From: Pseudarthrobacter phenanthrenivorans Sphe3
Lineage (GTDB): Bacteria; Actinomycetota; Actinomycetes; Actinomycetales; Micrococcaceae
Direction of reading: 5' to 3'
Assembly: GCF_000189535.1 (NCBI RefSeq)
Contig: NC_015145.1
Span: forward strand, 2,170,001 to 2,234,000
DNA: 64,000 nucleotides
The notes beneath the pieces were generated by a model that was not told the origin of the DNA, did no database searches, and saw only the letters and a list, made by a program, of their open reading frames with translations. Position numbers and translations under genes: made by a program. Shown piece after piece: positions 18,066-27,825 of the stretch (position 1 is the stretch's first letter; each line of letters begins with the position of its first letter).

Positions 18066-19154
18066 CTATTGGCTTGCAGGGGTCCAGTCCCCTGCCGGAC
18101 CGTCCTCTTCCCCGGCGGGCTCGAAGAGGTCCAGCTGCTCCTGCGCAAAGACCCCCGAAGGTATGGAGTAGCCGAGGTGCGTCCAGGCCGGTGCCATCGC
18201 GATCCTGCCGCGCGGGGTGCGCCCCAGCAGGCCTTCGCGGACAAGGAACGGCTCCGCTACGGTCTCCACAGTCTCGGTTTCTTCGCCGACGGCGATGGCC
18301 AGGGTTGCCAGCCCCACCGGACCGCCGCCGAACTTGGTGATGAGCGCCTCCAGGACGGCGCGGTCCAGGCGGTCCAGGCCTTTCTTATCCACTTCATACA
18401 TATCCAGGGCGGCAGAGGCTGCCCTGGCATCGATCTGTTCGATGTCGTGGACCAGGGCCCAGTCCCGGACGCGCCGCAGCAGCCGGTTGGCGATACGGGG
18501 GGTACCGCGCGAACGTCCTGCGATTTCAGTGAAACCCGCGGAATTGACCTTGAGGTCCAGCAGCCCGGCCGAGCGCCGCAGGACGAGTTCAAGTTCCGGC
18601 ACGGAATAGAACTCCAGGTGGCCGGTGAACCCGAACCTGTCGCGCAGCGGGCCGGGCAGCAGCCCCGCGCGTGTAGTGGCACCGACCAGGGTGAAAGGCG
18701 GCAGCTCCAAGGGAATGGCCGTGGCGCCGGCTCCCTTGCCTACCACGATGTCCACCCGGAAGTCCTCCATGGCCATGTACAGCATTTCTTCTGCCGGCCG
18801 GGACATTCGGTGGATTTCGTCCAGGAACAGGACCTCACCTTCGGAAAGGGAGGAAAGAATGGCGGCGAGGTCACCCGCGTGCTGGATGGCGGGTCCGCTG
18901 CTGATCCGAAGCGGTGCGTTCATCTCTGCGGCCACGATCATGGCCAGGGTGGTCTTGCCCAGGCCAGGCGGGCCGGAGAAAAGTACGTGGTCGGCGCTGC
19001 GGCCGCGCATCCTGGACGCCTTGAGCACCAGGGACAACTGCTTGCGCACCCGGTGCTGGCCCACGAAGTCGTCCAGGTTTTTGGGCCGGAGCGCAGCCTC
19101 GATGGCACGTTCCTCCGGCTCTTCGCCGGCGGCCACCAGGGACGGTTCAGCCAC
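18066..19154 (-). CDS. ruvB: Holliday junction branch migration helicase RuvB
   Basis: Hexameric AAA+ motor that drives branch migration with RuvA. The 362 residues contain Walker [10 protein letters not shown] at 61-69, Walker B FLDEIHRM, sensor 1 ([11 protein letters not shown]), the arginine-finger segment PLRDRFGF and the C-terminal winged helix ([17 protein letters not shown]). Its start overlaps the ruvA stop by eight bases. It is third in ruvC-ruvA-ruvB. Confidence 0.98.
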   Translation of the reverse strand: MAEPSLVAAGEEPEERAIEAALRPKNLDDFVGQHRVRKQLSLVLKASRMRGRSADHVLFSGPPGLGKTTLAMIVAAEMNAPLRISSGPAIQHAGDLAAILSSLSEGEVLFLDEIHRMSRPAEEMLYMAMEDFRVDIVVGKGAGATAIPLELPPFTLVGATTRAGLLPGPLRDRFGFTGHLEFYSVPELELVLRRSAGLLDLKVNSAGFTEIAGRSRGTPRIANRLLRRVRDWALVHDIEQIDARAASAALDMYEVDKKGLDRLDRAVLEALITKFGGGPVGLATLAIAVGEETETVETVAEPFLVREGLLGRTPRGRIAMAPAWTHLGYSIPSGVFAQEQLDLFEPAGEEDGPAGDWTPASQ

Positions 19155-19791
19155 GGCTGCCTACGCGGTTGCCCGCCCGGGCCCCGTCCTGGCCGAGCCA
19201 CCGCAGGGTGGTCCGCAGGATTTCGGGGACGTTGCCGCGGAAGGAGACCTCGGGCTCGTCTGCCAAGGCCTTGTCAATGCTGGCGGACGCGTCCTTTTCC
19301 GACCAGCCCAGGCTGGTCATGGCGGCGACCACCTGGGGCTTCCAGGAGGCTTCGGCCGCGGTGGGTGCGGCAGCGGTACCTGCCGTGCCCTGGGGCACCA
19401 GCTTTCCAGCGAGCTCAAGCACGATCCTCCCTGCAACCTTGGGCCCGATCCCCGGCACCTTGGTGAAGGTCTTGCTGTCGCCGGTGTGCGCCGCGACCCG
19501 AATGGCCTCGGGATCGTGCACTGCAAGGACCGCAAGTGCCAGCCGGGGACCCACACCGCTGACACTGAGCAGGACGTCGAAAACTTCACGCTCGTCGTCG
19601 GACGCGAAGCCGAAAAGAGTCAGTGAGTCCTCCCGCACAATCAGGGAGGTGAAGAGCTGGCCTTCTTCCCCGGTGCGCAGCCCGCTCAGGGTCTGTGGGG
19701 TGGCGTTGACGCTCATCCCTGCACCGTTAAGGTCAATCACCGCAGTGGAAAGACCCACGTGCGCTACCGTTCCGCGAAGGAAACTGATCAA
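19147..19791 (-). CDS. ruvA: Holliday junction branch migration protein RuvA
   Basis: Tetrameric junction-binding subunit of 214 residues with TTG start. Order of domains: OB fold ([20 protein letters not shown]), two helix-hairpin-helix motifs ([36 protein letters not shown]) and, after an Ala-rich linker, the C-terminal RuvB-binding three-helix domain ([20 protein letters not shown]). Length is normal. Confidence 0.97.
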   Translation of the reverse strand: MISFLRGTVAHVGLSTAVIDLNGAGMSVNATPQTLSGLRTGEEGQLFTSLIVREDSLTLFGFASDDEREVFDVLLSVSGVGPRLALAVLAVHDPEAIRVAAHTGDSKTFTKVPGIGPKVAGRIVLELAGKLVPQGTAGTAAAPTAAEASWKPQVVAAMTSLGWSEKDASASIDKALADEPEVSFRGNVPEILRTTLRWLGQDGARAGNRVGSRG

Positions 19792-19883
19792 GGCCGGGCT
19801 CCTGGTGTACTGCCGGGTCCACAGGGCAGCAGAACCGGCTATCCGAACATATTTACGAATACCCTAGCAAGCAGCCAGGACAA

Positions 19884-20462
19884 TCAGCGCGCGCGGCGCG
19901 CCTTTGCCTCCGCCTCGGCCCAGGCACGCTGCGCCGGCGTCAGGGACGAATTGCCCGGACCTGTGGTGGCGACAGCGGCGCCGCTGCCTGCCCGCCATGC
20001 ATGGGTGATGGCCAGGGCCAGGGCGTCAGCGGCATCCGCCGGACGCGGCGGGGCGTCCAGGCGCAGGATCTTGGTGACCAGCTTGGTCACGGCGTCCTTG
20101 TTCGAGGATCCGCTGCCGGTCACGGCCGCCTTGACCTCCGAGGGCGTGTGCAGGGCAACCGGAATCCCGCGGCGTGCGGCGGCGGCAATGACCACCCCGG
20201 ACGCCTGGGCCACGCCCATCACCGTGCTGACGTTCAGCTGGGAGAAGACGCGTTCGACGGCGAGGACCTGCGGTTCGTAGCGGTCCAGCCATTCGTCGAT
20301 GGAGCAGGCAATCAGCAGGAGCCGCTGGTCGAGCGACTCCTCCGGCGAGGTCCCCACGACGCCGACAGCCACCATGGTTGCCCGCCGGTTCCGCTCCACG
20401 TCCACCACGCCGATCCCGCAGCGGGTCAGTCCGGGGTCCACCCCGAGGACGCGCAGCGTCAC
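19884..20462 (-). CDS. ruvC: Crossover junction endodeoxyribonuclease RuvC
   Basis: Holliday junction resolvase with RNase H-like fold, 192 residues, GTG start. Acidic active-site residues can be seen in [12 protein letters not shown] (Asp9), [11 protein letters not shown] (Glu) and [14 protein letters not shown] (paired Asp near residue 140). It follows yebC closely and lies 92 bases before ruvA. No SOS box is seen before ruvC, consistent with the operon being led by pdxT/yebC. Confidence 0.97.
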   Translation of the reverse strand: MTLRVLGVDPGLTRCGIGVVDVERNRRATMVAVGVVGTSPEESLDQRLLLIACSIDEWLDRYEPQVLAVERVFSQLNVSTVMGVAQASGVVIAAAARRGIPVALHTPSEVKAAVTGSGSSNKDAVTKLVTKILRLDAPPRPADAADALALAITHAWRAGSGAAVATTGPGNSSLTPAQRAWAEAEAKARRAR

Positions 20463-20493
20463 GGCTGCGCTGGTCCGGCGGGCGGCAGGTGCG

Positions 20494-21249
20494 TCACTCA
20501 GATTCCAGGGCGGCCTGGACGTCGTCGCTGAGGTCGGCGTTGCTGTAGACGTTCTGGACGTCGTCGAGGTCCTCCAGTGCGTCCGCGAGCTTCAGGAACT
20601 TGCGTGCGCCGTCGACGTCGAGCTCCACCTGCATGGAGGGGACGAACTCCACCTCGTCGGTGTCATACTCGATGCCGGCTTCCTTGAGTGCCTCGCGGAT
20701 GGCGGGAAGATCGCCCGGTTCCGAGTGGATCTCGAAGGTGTCGCCGTTGTCCTTGACTTCCTCCGCGCCCGCGTCCAGGACTGCCATCAGGACGTCGTCC
20801 TCGCTGAGGCCGTTCTTGGGCAGGTTGACAACGCCCTTCCGGGTGAAGAGGTAGCTCACGGAACCAGGGTCGGCGATGGTGCCGCCGTTGCGGGAAATCG
20901 CCAGTCGGACCTCGGAGGCGGCGCGGTTCTTGTTGTCGGTGAGGCACTCGATCAGCAGCGCGGAACCCTGCGGGCCCCGGGCTTCGTACATGATCTCGGT
21001 GTAGTCCACCACTTCGCCGGTGAGGCCGGCACCGCGCTTGATGGCGCGGTCGATGTTGTCGTTGGGCACGGAGGTCTTCTTGGCTTTGGTGACCGCCAGT
21101 TCCAGGCCCGGGTTGCCGGCCAGGTCCGGCCCGCCCATCCGCGCGGCAACTTCGATGTTCTTGATCAGCTTGGCGAACGACTTGGCGCGGCGGCTGTCAA
21201 TGATCGCCTTCTTGTGCTTGGTCGTCGCCCATTTGGAGTGGCCTGACAT
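20494..21249 (-). CDS. yebC: YebC/PmpR family protein
   Basis: A 251-residue TACO1/YebC family protein starting [20 protein letters not shown], with the standard three-domain fold ([52 protein letters not shown]). Long described as a transcription factor; recent work on the family points to translation of difficult (proline-rich) stretches. It lies between pdxT and ruvC as in many actinobacteria, three bases past the pdxT end, so the genes are probably cotranscribed. Confidence 0.96.
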   Translation of the reverse strand: MSGHSKWATTKHKKAIIDSRRAKSFAKLIKNIEVAARMGGPDLAGNPGLELAVTKAKKTSVPNDNIDRAIKRGAGLTGEVVDYTEIMYEARGPQGSALLIECLTDNKNRAASEVRLAISRNGGTIADPGSVSYLFTRKGVVNLPKNGLSEDDVLMAVLDAGAEEVKDNGDTFEIHSEPGDLPAIREALKEAGIEYDTDEVEFVPSMQVELDVDGARKFLKLADALEDLDDVQNVYSNADLSDDVQAALESE

Positions 21250-21252
21250 GCT

Positions 21253-21963
21253 TTACGCTTCTCCTCTGATCATGCGGATAAAAAGTTCATGGATGCGTTT
21301 CTCACCGGTCACTTCCGGGTGGAAGGAGGTGGCCAGCAGGTGGCCGGAACGCACTGCAACAATTCTAGCCGTCCCGGGCAGCGGGACCGCGTGGGACGCG
21401 TGGTCCGGGTCGGCCGGTTCCACCTGGGCAAGGATTTCGACGCCGGTCCCCACCCGTTCCACCCATGGCCCCCGGATGAATACGGCATGGACGGGCGGGA
21501 CGCCGTTCTCCGTTGCGCTGAAGTCAAGTCCCTTGAATTCCAGGTCCGTCTCGAAGGACTCGCGCTGCCGGCCGAAGGCGTTGCGGCGGACGGTGATGTC
21601 CAGGCCGCCGAAGGTCTGCTGCGGCGCGCCGGCCAGGTCTGTTGCGGGATCGGCAATGTCAGAGGCCAACAGGATCATGCCGGCGCAGGAGCCGTAGACC
21701 GGCAGGCCCCCGGCAATCCGTTCCTTGAGCGGCTCGGCCAGGTCGAAGGCACGTGCCAGCTTGTCGATGGCGGTGGATTCACCGCCCGGGATGACCAGCC
21801 CGTCCAGCCCGTCCAACTCCTCCGGGCGGCGGATGCCAACGGCCTCGGCCCCGGTCAGTTCGATGGCGTGCAGGTGCTCGCGGAAGTCGCCCTGCAGTGC
21901 CAGCACACCGATACGCAGGCCGGCGCCAGGGCGCGCAGAATCAGCTGAAAGGGAATTTGCCAT
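21253..21963 (-). CDS. pdxT: Pyridoxal 5'-phosphate synthase glutaminase subunit PdxT
   Basis: Class I glutaminase that feeds ammonia to PdxS in the DXP-independent vitamin B6 route. With the ATG at 21963 the protein is 236 residues: [20 protein letters not shown] (60-65), nucleophile Cys93 in [12 protein letters not shown] and the His/Glu pair in [16 protein letters not shown]. About 15 residues precede the usual start, so a later start is possible. pdxS is 6 kb away on the same strand, not adjacent. The promoter must lie in the 91 bases shared with murT. Confidence 0.95.
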   Translation of the reverse strand: MANSLSADSARPGAGLRIGVLALQGDFREHLHAIELTGAEAVGIRRPEELDGLDGLVIPGGESTAIDKLARAFDLAEPLKERIAGGLPVYGSCAGMILLASDIADPATDLAGAPQQTFGGLDITVRRNAFGRQRESFETDLEFKGLDFSATENGVPPVHAVFIRGPWVERVGTGVEILAQVEPADPDHASHAVPLPGTARIVAVRSGHLLATSFHPEVTGEKRIHELFIRMIRGEA

Positions 21964-22054
21964 CCATCCAGCATACGGGGACGGGCCTTTCCACCGGTTC
22001 CAAGTGAAGGCACCCGACAGCGGTTGCATGCCGTTGCTGGGATATATTCAAAAC

Positions 22055-23347
22055 ATGCTCTCCTTCAGTGTTCCGCTCGGCAAGCTGGTCCGCCGGGTGT
22101 CCCGGCTTCGGGGCGGCGGTTCCGCCCTGCCCGGTCTGGTGGTCGAAAAAATCGATCCCGGCTTCATGCGGCGGACACTCACCACGCTCCCCCATGGCGT
22201 CGCGGTTGTCAGCGGCACCAACGGCAAGACCACCACCACCAAAATGGTGGTTGAGCTCCTGGAAAGCCAGGGTTTGAAGGTCTTCACCAACCGCACCGGC
22301 AGCAATTTCACCCGCGGTGTTGCCGCCGCACTGCTGGGCGAGGTGGACTGGCGCGGCCGGCTGGATGCCGACGTCGCGGTCCTTGAACTCGACGAGGCCC
22401 ACGCAGTGCACTTTGTGAACAGCGTCCCGCCCCGCTACTGCCTCCTGCTCAATGTCCTCAGGGACCAGCTGGACCGCTTCGGCGAGATCGACAAAACCGC
22501 CCAGCTGCTGCAGCACATTGCCGCCAAGACCACCGGAACGGTCGTCTTGAACCGGGAGGACCCCCGGGTTGCCCGGATCGCGGAGACCCTCACCGGCCAG
22601 GACGTCAAATATTTCGGGCTGGACGATTCGCTCCTGAGCACCTTCCCCAACGACGACGACATGCGCGCCGCTCCCGGCAGCCCCGCCCCGGCGACCCTGC
22701 CGGAGAAGCCGGCGGCCGACGTCGTGCTTCGCAAGGTAGGCGCGGACACGGCTGAATTCGAATACGACGGCGTCACCGTCACCACGGGCATGAAGCTTCG
22801 GGGTGTTTACAACATCTTCAACGCGGCCGCCGCGCTGACGCTTGCGCGGAGCATCTGCGGCAGCGGCGCCGCCACTGCCAACCACGAAACCCTGCTGGAG
22901 GCGCTGTCCCACGTGGCACCGGCCTTCGGACGCGGCGAAAGCCTGACCGTTGACGGCCAGCCGCTGGACCTGGTGCTGGTGAAGAATCCAAGCGGATTCC
23001 GGCTCGGCCTGAAATCGTTCCCCGCCGGCGGTTACGCCACCATGATCGCCATCAACGACAACTACGCCGACGGCCGTGACATGTCCTGGCTCTGGGATGT
23101 GGAATTCGATTCCCTGCGCGAGGGCGGCGTGGACCAGCTGACCGGTTCCCGGGCCTACGACATGGCCCTCCGCCTGCAGTATGACGAGGTCCCCATCGGA
23201 AACGTCGAGCCGGACATTGCCCCCGCCCTCGCGGCTTTCATCCGGGAAGCCCAGGGCAAGCCGAAGCGCATTTTCTGTACCTATACAGCCATGCTGGCCA
23301 TCCGCCGCGAGCTGTCCAAAATCACCACCGTGGAGGTTGTCTCTTGA
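22055..23347 (+). CDS. murT: Lipid II isoglutaminyl synthase, MurT subunit
   Basis: Mur-ligase-like subunit that, with GatD, amidates the D-Glu of lipid II to D-isoglutamine. The 430 residues carry the P-loop GTNGKTTT at 54-61, LDEAHAVHFVNSVPPRY, the Mur middle-domain motif LLNVLRDQLDRFGEIDKT and the C-terminal DUF1727 domain with NDNYADGRDMSWLWDV, which holds the conserved Asp near the GatD interface. The region where Firmicute MurT has a Cys4 zinc ribbon has no CxxC pair here. TATATT lies six bases before the ATG and no ribosome site is seen, so the mRNA may be leaderless. It overlaps gatD by four bases. Confidence 0.92.
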   Translation: MLSFSVPLGKLVRRVSRLRGGGSALPGLVVEKIDPGFMRRTLTTLPHGVAVVSGTNGKTTTTKMVVELLESQGLKVFTNRTGSNFTRGVAAALLGEVDWRGRLDADVAVLELDEAHAVHFVNSVPPRYCLLLNVLRDQLDRFGEIDKTAQLLQHIAAKTTGTVVLNREDPRVARIAETLTGQDVKYFGLDDSLLSTFPNDDDMRAAPGSPAPATLPEKPAADVVLRKVGADTAEFEYDGVTVTTGMKLRGVYNIFNAAAALTLARSICGSGAATANHETLLEALSHVAPAFGRGESLTVDGQPLDLVLVKNPSGFRLGLKSFPAGGYATMIAINDNYADGRDMSWLWDVEFDSLREGGVDQLTGSRAYDMALRLQYDEVPIGNVEPDIAPALAAFIREAQGKPKRIFCTYTAMLAIRRELSKITTVEVVS

Positions 23348-24096
23348 ACCAGGCAGGTGCGGGGTCCGTGGAAGACGGCAAAGGCACTGTCCGCGTGGTG
23401 CAGCTTTATCCGCGCGACATGAACATATACGGCGACTGGGGCAACGCGCTGGTCCTGAAGCGCCGGCTCAGCTGGCACGGCTACACCCCGGAGCTGCTCG
23501 AGTACAACGTGGGCGATCCTTTTCCGGACGACGTGGATATCATCCTGGGCGGCGGCGGGCAGGACAGCGGCCAGCTGGTCATTCAGGACGACCTTCAGTC
23601 CCGGGGCGGAGCGTTGAAGGACCTGGCCGAGGACGGCGTGCCGATGCTGGTCATCTGCGGGCTCTACCAGCTTTTCGGCAAGTTCTTCAAGACCAGGACC
23701 GGGGCCGTGATTCCCGGCATCGGCGTCCTTGACGTGGAAACCCACGGCACGGACGAACGGCTGATCGGGAATGTGAAGGTGTCCACTCCGGAGTTCGGCG
23801 AAGTGCTGGGCTACGAGAACCACAGCGGACAGACCACCCTGGGCAGTGGCGTGCGGCCTTTGGGCACCACCCCGAAAGGCATGGGGAACAACAGCACCGA
23901 CGGCCACGAGGGCGCCCGGTACCGCAACATCGTGGCCAGCTACCTGCATGGATCCCTCCTGCCGAAGAACCCTGCCATCGCCGACTTCCTGATCCGGACG
24001 GCAGCCGAACGCAAGTACGGCACCTTCCTGCCCGGCCACCCGGACGATCATTACGCCGAGCTGGCCCGGGAACACGCGGCGCGGCGGCCGCGCTAG
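23344..24096 (+). CDS. gatD: Lipid II isoglutaminyl synthase, glutaminase subunit GatD
   Basis: Class I glutamine amidotransferase of 250 residues, TTG start overlapping the murT stop. Motifs: VVQLYPRDMNIYGDWGNAL, ILGGGGQDSGQ, catalytic Cys105 in MLVICGLYQLFG, and the active-site His in SYLHGSLLPKNPAIADFLI. GatD-type proteins have CGxYQLxG, as here, rather than the CGGYQ of cobyric acid synthase. It supplies ammonia to MurT at the inner face of the membrane. Confidence 0.94.
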   Translation: MNQAGAGSVEDGKGTVRVVQLYPRDMNIYGDWGNALVLKRRLSWHGYTPELLEYNVGDPFPDDVDIILGGGGQDSGQLVIQDDLQSRGGALKDLAEDGVPMLVICGLYQLFGKFFKTRTGAVIPGIGVLDVETHGTDERLIGNVKVSTPEFGEVLGYENHSGQTTLGSGVRPLGTTPKGMGNNSTDGHEGARYRNIVASYLHGSLLPKNPAIADFLIRTAAERKYGTFLPGHPDDHYAELAREHAARRPR

Positions 24097-24151
24097 GCAC
24101 ACCTGCTCCAGGAACGGACGCACGACGGCGGCGCTCCCCTTTGCGCGCCGG

Positions 24152-25453
24152 CTACGGTTCGCGGGAGATGAGGAGCTCGTGGGCTCCCGCCGCCGCAGCC
24201 CCCATGGATTCCACCACACCGATGGTCCGCTGCCTTGTAGCGGCGTCCGCTTCCGGTCCGGCGCAGGGCCCCTGTGGGGCGTCCGAGGCCACGGAGCACC
24301 AGCGGTACGGATCCCGGACTATGACGGACGGTGCCCACGCAAGGTCGGTGGCGGACCACTTGCCGGAGCTGTCCTGCCCAAACTGCACCCTGACCAGCAG
24401 TCCCTCATTGTTGACCACGTACCACGGTGAGAGTTCGGTGACGCCGTTGCCGAGACCGTACACGATCCAGGTGCCCTTGTAGTTTTCAATGGGCAGGACC
24501 GAATGGGTGTGGTGTCCATACACCAGGTTGAACTGGCCACTGTCCACCAGGGCATGCGCCACTTCCTGCTGCTGCATGTTGGGGGCACCGGCGTATTCGT
24601 CCCCCGCGTGCAGTGCCGCCAGGACGATGTCCGCACCCAGGGCCCGGGCCTTCTCCGCTTTGGCGATCATCGTGGGCGCATCCAGCATGTCCACCTGCCA
24701 GGGATGGTCCGGAACGAGTCCGTTCAGTCCGTAGGTAGCCTGGATGAGCGCAATCTTTGCTGCGGGCGTCTGCATGATGAGGATTCCGCGGGACTCGCTC
24801 TCGGTACGGTAAGAGCCTGTGTGCTTGAGGCCGGCGGCGTCCAGGTGGTCCAGGGTGCGGAGGAGCCCGTCGGTCCCGCGGTCGATAGTGTGGTTGCTGG
24901 CGGTGGTGCAGGCCTGGTAGCCCACCTCTTTCGCTGCCGTTATGATCTGCGGCGGGACGTTGAAGGACGGGTAGGCGGAGAATGGTCCATCAGGACCGGC
25001 CACCGGTGTTTCCTGGTGGCAGATGGCCAGGTCGCTGTTCCTGATGTAGCGGCGCTGGCCTTCCAGCAGCGGCACGAAGTCCAGCCCCGGCTTGCCGGCA
25101 GCCGCCGCGTCCTGCTGGGCCTGCTGCCACAGCTGGGTGTGGACCAGCATGTCGCCGGTTACCAGCACCGACGTGCACCGGAGAACGGGGCAGCCGGGCC
25201 CCTTGCCGGGAGTCGGGGTGGGAGTGGGCGTCGGCGCAGTCGTTGCGGTGGATGGCGGGACCGGGCTGCCTTGCCCGCTTGCATCCCCTGCTCCGGCCGG
25301 CGCGGAAGTCCCTGGCCGGGCAGTGGAGCCGTCCTGCTCCGCGACCAGGCCGCAGCCCGCCAGGGCGCCTGCCAGCAGCACCGAAACGGCCAGCGCCATG
25401 GCGGATGTCCGGGAGCGGCGGCGCACCGGTTCCCTGCCGGTTATGGTCCCCAT
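24152..25453 (-). CDS. CapA family lipoprotein (metallophosphatase-like)
   Basis: A 433-residue exported protein. The start at 25453 gives a basic N-terminus, hydrophobic core and lipobox (ALAGC, Cys34); an ATG nine bases earlier is possible. After a Thr/Pro-rich linker the CapA domain starts with LVTGDMLVHTQLW, followed by ASNHTIDRGTDGLLRTLDHL, LAALHAGDEY and GHHTHSVLPIENYKGTWIVYGLGN. These are the metal-ligand motifs of calcineurin-like CapA/PgsA proteins, related to poly-gamma-glutamate export, but no pgsBC genes are here, so the true substrate is open. Confidence 0.87.
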   Translation of the reverse strand: MGTITGREPVRRRSRTSAMALAVSVLLAGALAGCGLVAEQDGSTARPGTSAPAGAGDASGQGSPVPPSTATTAPTPTPTPTPGKGPGCPVLRCTSVLVTGDMLVHTQLWQQAQQDAAAAGKPGLDFVPLLEGQRRYIRNSDLAICHQETPVAGPDGPFSAYPSFNVPPQIITAAKEVGYQACTTASNHTIDRGTDGLLRTLDHLDAAGLKHTGSYRTESESRGILIMQTPAAKIALIQATYGLNGLVPDHPWQVDMLDAPTMIAKAEKARALGADIVLAALHAGDEYAGAPNMQQQEVAHALVDSGQFNLVYGHHTHSVLPIENYKGTWIVYGLGNGVTELSPWYVVNNEGLLVRVQFGQDSSGKWSATDLAWAPSVIVRDPYRWCSVASDAPQGPCAGPEADAATRQRTIGVVESMGAAAAGAHELLISREP

Positions 25454-25528
25454 ACTGGCCATTCTAGGGACGGCCGCGTGGCGTGGCGCACATTGAGAAG
25501 CGTGGCCTGCTGTGAAAGGTTTTACATC

Positions 25529-27541
25529 ATGACCAACCCCCTTTTGGCCGCCAGTCCCCTGCCGTACGGACTGCCGCCCTTCGCCGAAATCACGCCAGCC
25601 CATTATGAGGAAGCCATCACCGCGGGCCTGGCCGGCCACCTGGCGGAGATCAAGGCCATCGTGGACAACCCCGAGCCCGCAACGTTCCACAACACCGCAC
25701 TGGCGATGGAGCGGTCGGGCCGGCTGCTGGAGCGGGCAGCAGCCTCCTTCTTCACACTGGTCTCAGCCGATGCCTCTGACGTGATCCGCGGGCTTGAGAC
25801 GAAACTTTCCCCGCTGTTCTCGGTGCACCAGGACGAGGTGTACCTGAACCGGGCGCTGTTCGAGCGGTTCGCAGCGATTGAACCAGAAGGGCTCGACGCC
25901 GAATCGGTGCGGCTGGTGGATGAGTACCTCAAGGAATTCCGGCAGTCGGGCATCCAGCTTGAGGGACCGGACCGGGAACGGCTCAAGGCCATCAACGCCG
26001 AGCTTGCACGGCTGGGGACGGAGTTCGGGCAGCGGGTCAAGGAAGGAATGAAGGCCGCTGCGCTCCTGCTGGACGATGCAGGGGAGCTGGCCGGCCTGCC
26101 GGCAGAGGATATTGCCGGCGCCGCGGAAGCAGCCCGCTCAGCCGGGCATGACGGCAAGTTCCTGCTGACGCTGATCCAACCCAGCAACCAGCCTGCCCTG
26201 GCCGCCCTCGAAAACCGCGACGTCCGCCGTCGGCTGTTCGAGGCCTCCGTAGCCCGGGGCAGCGGCGGCGGCAGCCTTGACGTGCTCGAACTCGCAACCT
26301 CCATGGCAGGGCTTCGAGCCGAGAAGGCGTCGCTGCTCGGCTTTGCCAACTACGCCGAACTGGTGGTGGACCGGCAGACTGCTCCGGATTTCGAGTCCGT
26401 CCAGGCCATGCTCAACCGGATGGCCCCGGCAGCGGTGCGGAACGCGGACCGGGAAGCGGCGGAGCTTGCCGAGGTGGCGGGGCATGCACTCGAGCCCTGG
26501 GACTGGGCGTACTACTCGGCGAAGGTCCGGCGGGAGAAATACGCGGTGGACGAGCTGGCCTTGCGTCCCTATTTCGAACTGGACCGGGTCCTTGCCGATG
26601 GCGTGTTCTTTGCCGCCACGTCCCTTTACGGCATCACGTTCCATGAACGGGAGGACCTGTCCGGGTACCACCCTGATGTGCGGGTCTGGGAAGTTCGCGA
26701 CAGGGACGGCGAAGGGCTGGGCCTGTTCCTTGGCGACTACTACACCAGGGAGTCCAAGCGGGGTGGCGCCTGGATGAATTCCCTGGTTGAACAGTCGGCG
26801 CTGCTGGGTACGAAGCCTGTTGTCATCAACAACCTGAACATCACCAAACCGCCCGCCGGCGAACCCACGCTGCTGACGCTTGACGAACTGCGCACCACTT
26901 TCCATGAGTTCGGCCACGCCTTGCACGGGCTCTTTTCCAACGTGACCTATCCACGGTTCTCCGGCACTTCTGTTCCCCGCGACTTTGTCGAATACCCGTC
27001 GCAGGTCAACGAGATGTGGATCATGTGGCCCGAGGTCCTGGAAAACTACGCACGCCACCACGCCACGGGTGAGCCGCTGCCGGCCGACATTGTGGAGAAG
27101 CTCAACGAATCCCGGATGTGGGGTGAAGGGTTTGCCACCACGGAGTACCTGGGCGCAGCCCTGCTCGACCTGGCCTGGCATGTCCTGGACGGCAAGGGAA
27201 TTCCCGAGGACGCGGTGGCCTTCGAGGAGAAAGCGCTGGCCGCCGCAGGCATTGCGCATGCCCTGATCCCGCCCCGGTACCGCACCGGGTACTTTCAGCA
27301 CGTGTTCGCCGGCGCGGGTTATGCCGCCGGCTACTACTCCTACATCTGGAGCGAGGTCCTGGACGCGGAAACGGTGGACTGGTTCACCGAAAACGCGGGG
27401 CTGACGCGCGCCAACGGGGAACGGTTCCGCCAGGAGCTCCTGTCCCGGGGAAACAGCCGCGACCCGCTCGAGTCCTTCCGCATCCTCCGCGGCCGGGACG
27501 CAAGGCTGGAGCCGCTCCTCAAGCGCCGCGGCCTCGAGTAA
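25529..27541 (+). CDS. M3 family oligopeptidase (Dcp/OpdA type)
   Basis: Cytoplasmic zinc metallopeptidase that trims short peptides, 670 residues, starting MTNPLLAASPLPYGLPPFAE. The active-site motif HEFGHALHG is at residues 459-467 with the third ligand Glu downstream in VEYPSQVNEMW. Signature segments GGAWMNSLVEQS and RTGYFQHVFAGAGYAAGYYSYIWSEVLD are typical of peptidyl-dipeptidase Dcp. The ATG at 25529 is preferred over the long open extension upstream, which is antisense to capA. It is followed by a large palindromic repeat. Confidence 0.95.
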   Translation: MTNPLLAASPLPYGLPPFAEITPAHYEEAITAGLAGHLAEIKAIVDNPEPATFHNTALAMERSGRLLERAAASFFTLVSADASDVIRGLETKLSPLFSVHQDEVYLNRALFERFAAIEPEGLDAESVRLVDEYLKEFRQSGIQLEGPDRERLKAINAELARLGTEFGQRVKEGMKAAALLLDDAGELAGLPAEDIAGAAEAARSAGHDGKFLLTLIQPSNQPALAALENRDVRRRLFEASVARGSGGGSLDVLELATSMAGLRAEKASLLGFANYAELVVDRQTAPDFESVQAMLNRMAPAAVRNADREAAELAEVAGHALEPWDWAYYSAKVRREKYAVDELALRPYFELDRVLADGVFFAATSLYGITFHEREDLSGYHPDVRVWEVRDRDGEGLGLFLGDYYTRESKRGGAWMNSLVEQSALLGTKPVVINNLNITKPPAGEPTLLTLDELRTTFHEFGHALHGLFSNVTYPRFSGTSVPRDFVEYPSQVNEMWIMWPEVLENYARHHATGEPLPADIVEKLNESRMWGEGFATTEYLGAALLDLAWHVLDGKGIPEDAVAFEEKALAAAGIAHALIPPRYRTGYFQHVFAGAGYAAGYYSYIWSEVLDAETVDWFTENAGLTRANGERFRQELLSRGNSRDPLESFRILRGRDARLEPLLKRRGLE

Positions 27542-27553
27542 AGCGGCACAGCT

Positions 27554-27619
27554 CCCAACTGAGTAGCGCTAAGTGTCGTTCTGAGCCCTCAAAACGACAC
27601 TTAGCGCTACTCAGTTGGG
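27554..27619. repeat. Intergenic palindromic repeat with 27-bp arms
   Basis: Perfect arms of 27 bases (left 27554-27580, right 27593-27619) carry CCCAACTGAGTAGCGCTAAG and its complement. The 12-base centre also pairs except for one C/A mismatch, making a nearly complete 66-base palindrome. It starts 13 bases after the M3 peptidase stop. It is far longer than a terminator needs and is followed by no T run; it looks like a REP/BIME-like dispersed intergenic element that may also end transcription in both directions. Confidence 0.75.
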
Positions 27620-27627
27620 TTAAATGA

Positions 27628-27672
27628 ACGACGCCGGTCCCCCACCCGCAGAGGGTGAGGAACCGGCGTCGT
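27628..27672 (+). terminator. Stem-loop terminator after the palindromic repeat
   Basis: Arms ACGACGCCGGT / ACCGGCGTCGT pair perfectly, with an inner CACCC/GGGTG stem, and are followed by ACTTCTTT on the + strand. It is probably the true terminator of the M3 peptidase gene. Confidence 0.65.
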
Positions 27673-27734
27673 ACTTCTTTAGCCAACGCACCCTGGCGAG
27701 GGACGGTGTTATCCGGCAGCGTGCGTAAAAGGGG

Positions 27735-27780
27735 CCCCGCGTCCCGGCTCGCCGCGAAGCGGCCTTAGCAGGACGCGGGG
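27735..27780 (-). terminator. pdxS intrinsic terminator
   Basis: Perfect 10-bp outer arms CCCCGCGTCC / GGACGCGGGG enclose a second small stem (GCCGC/GCGGC). Read on the minus strand the hairpin is followed by GGCCCC and then TTTT. It lies about 46 bases past the pdxS stop. Confidence 0.75.
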
Positions 27781-27825
27781 AATAGCGCGCAGAGGATCAG
27801 CGCCGCCAGGCGCGAACCAGAGAAA

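Noticed and set aside
24503..25528. In-frame extension upstream of the M3 peptidase
   Set aside because: It covers the capA gene in antisense; family members start at the ATG at 25529.
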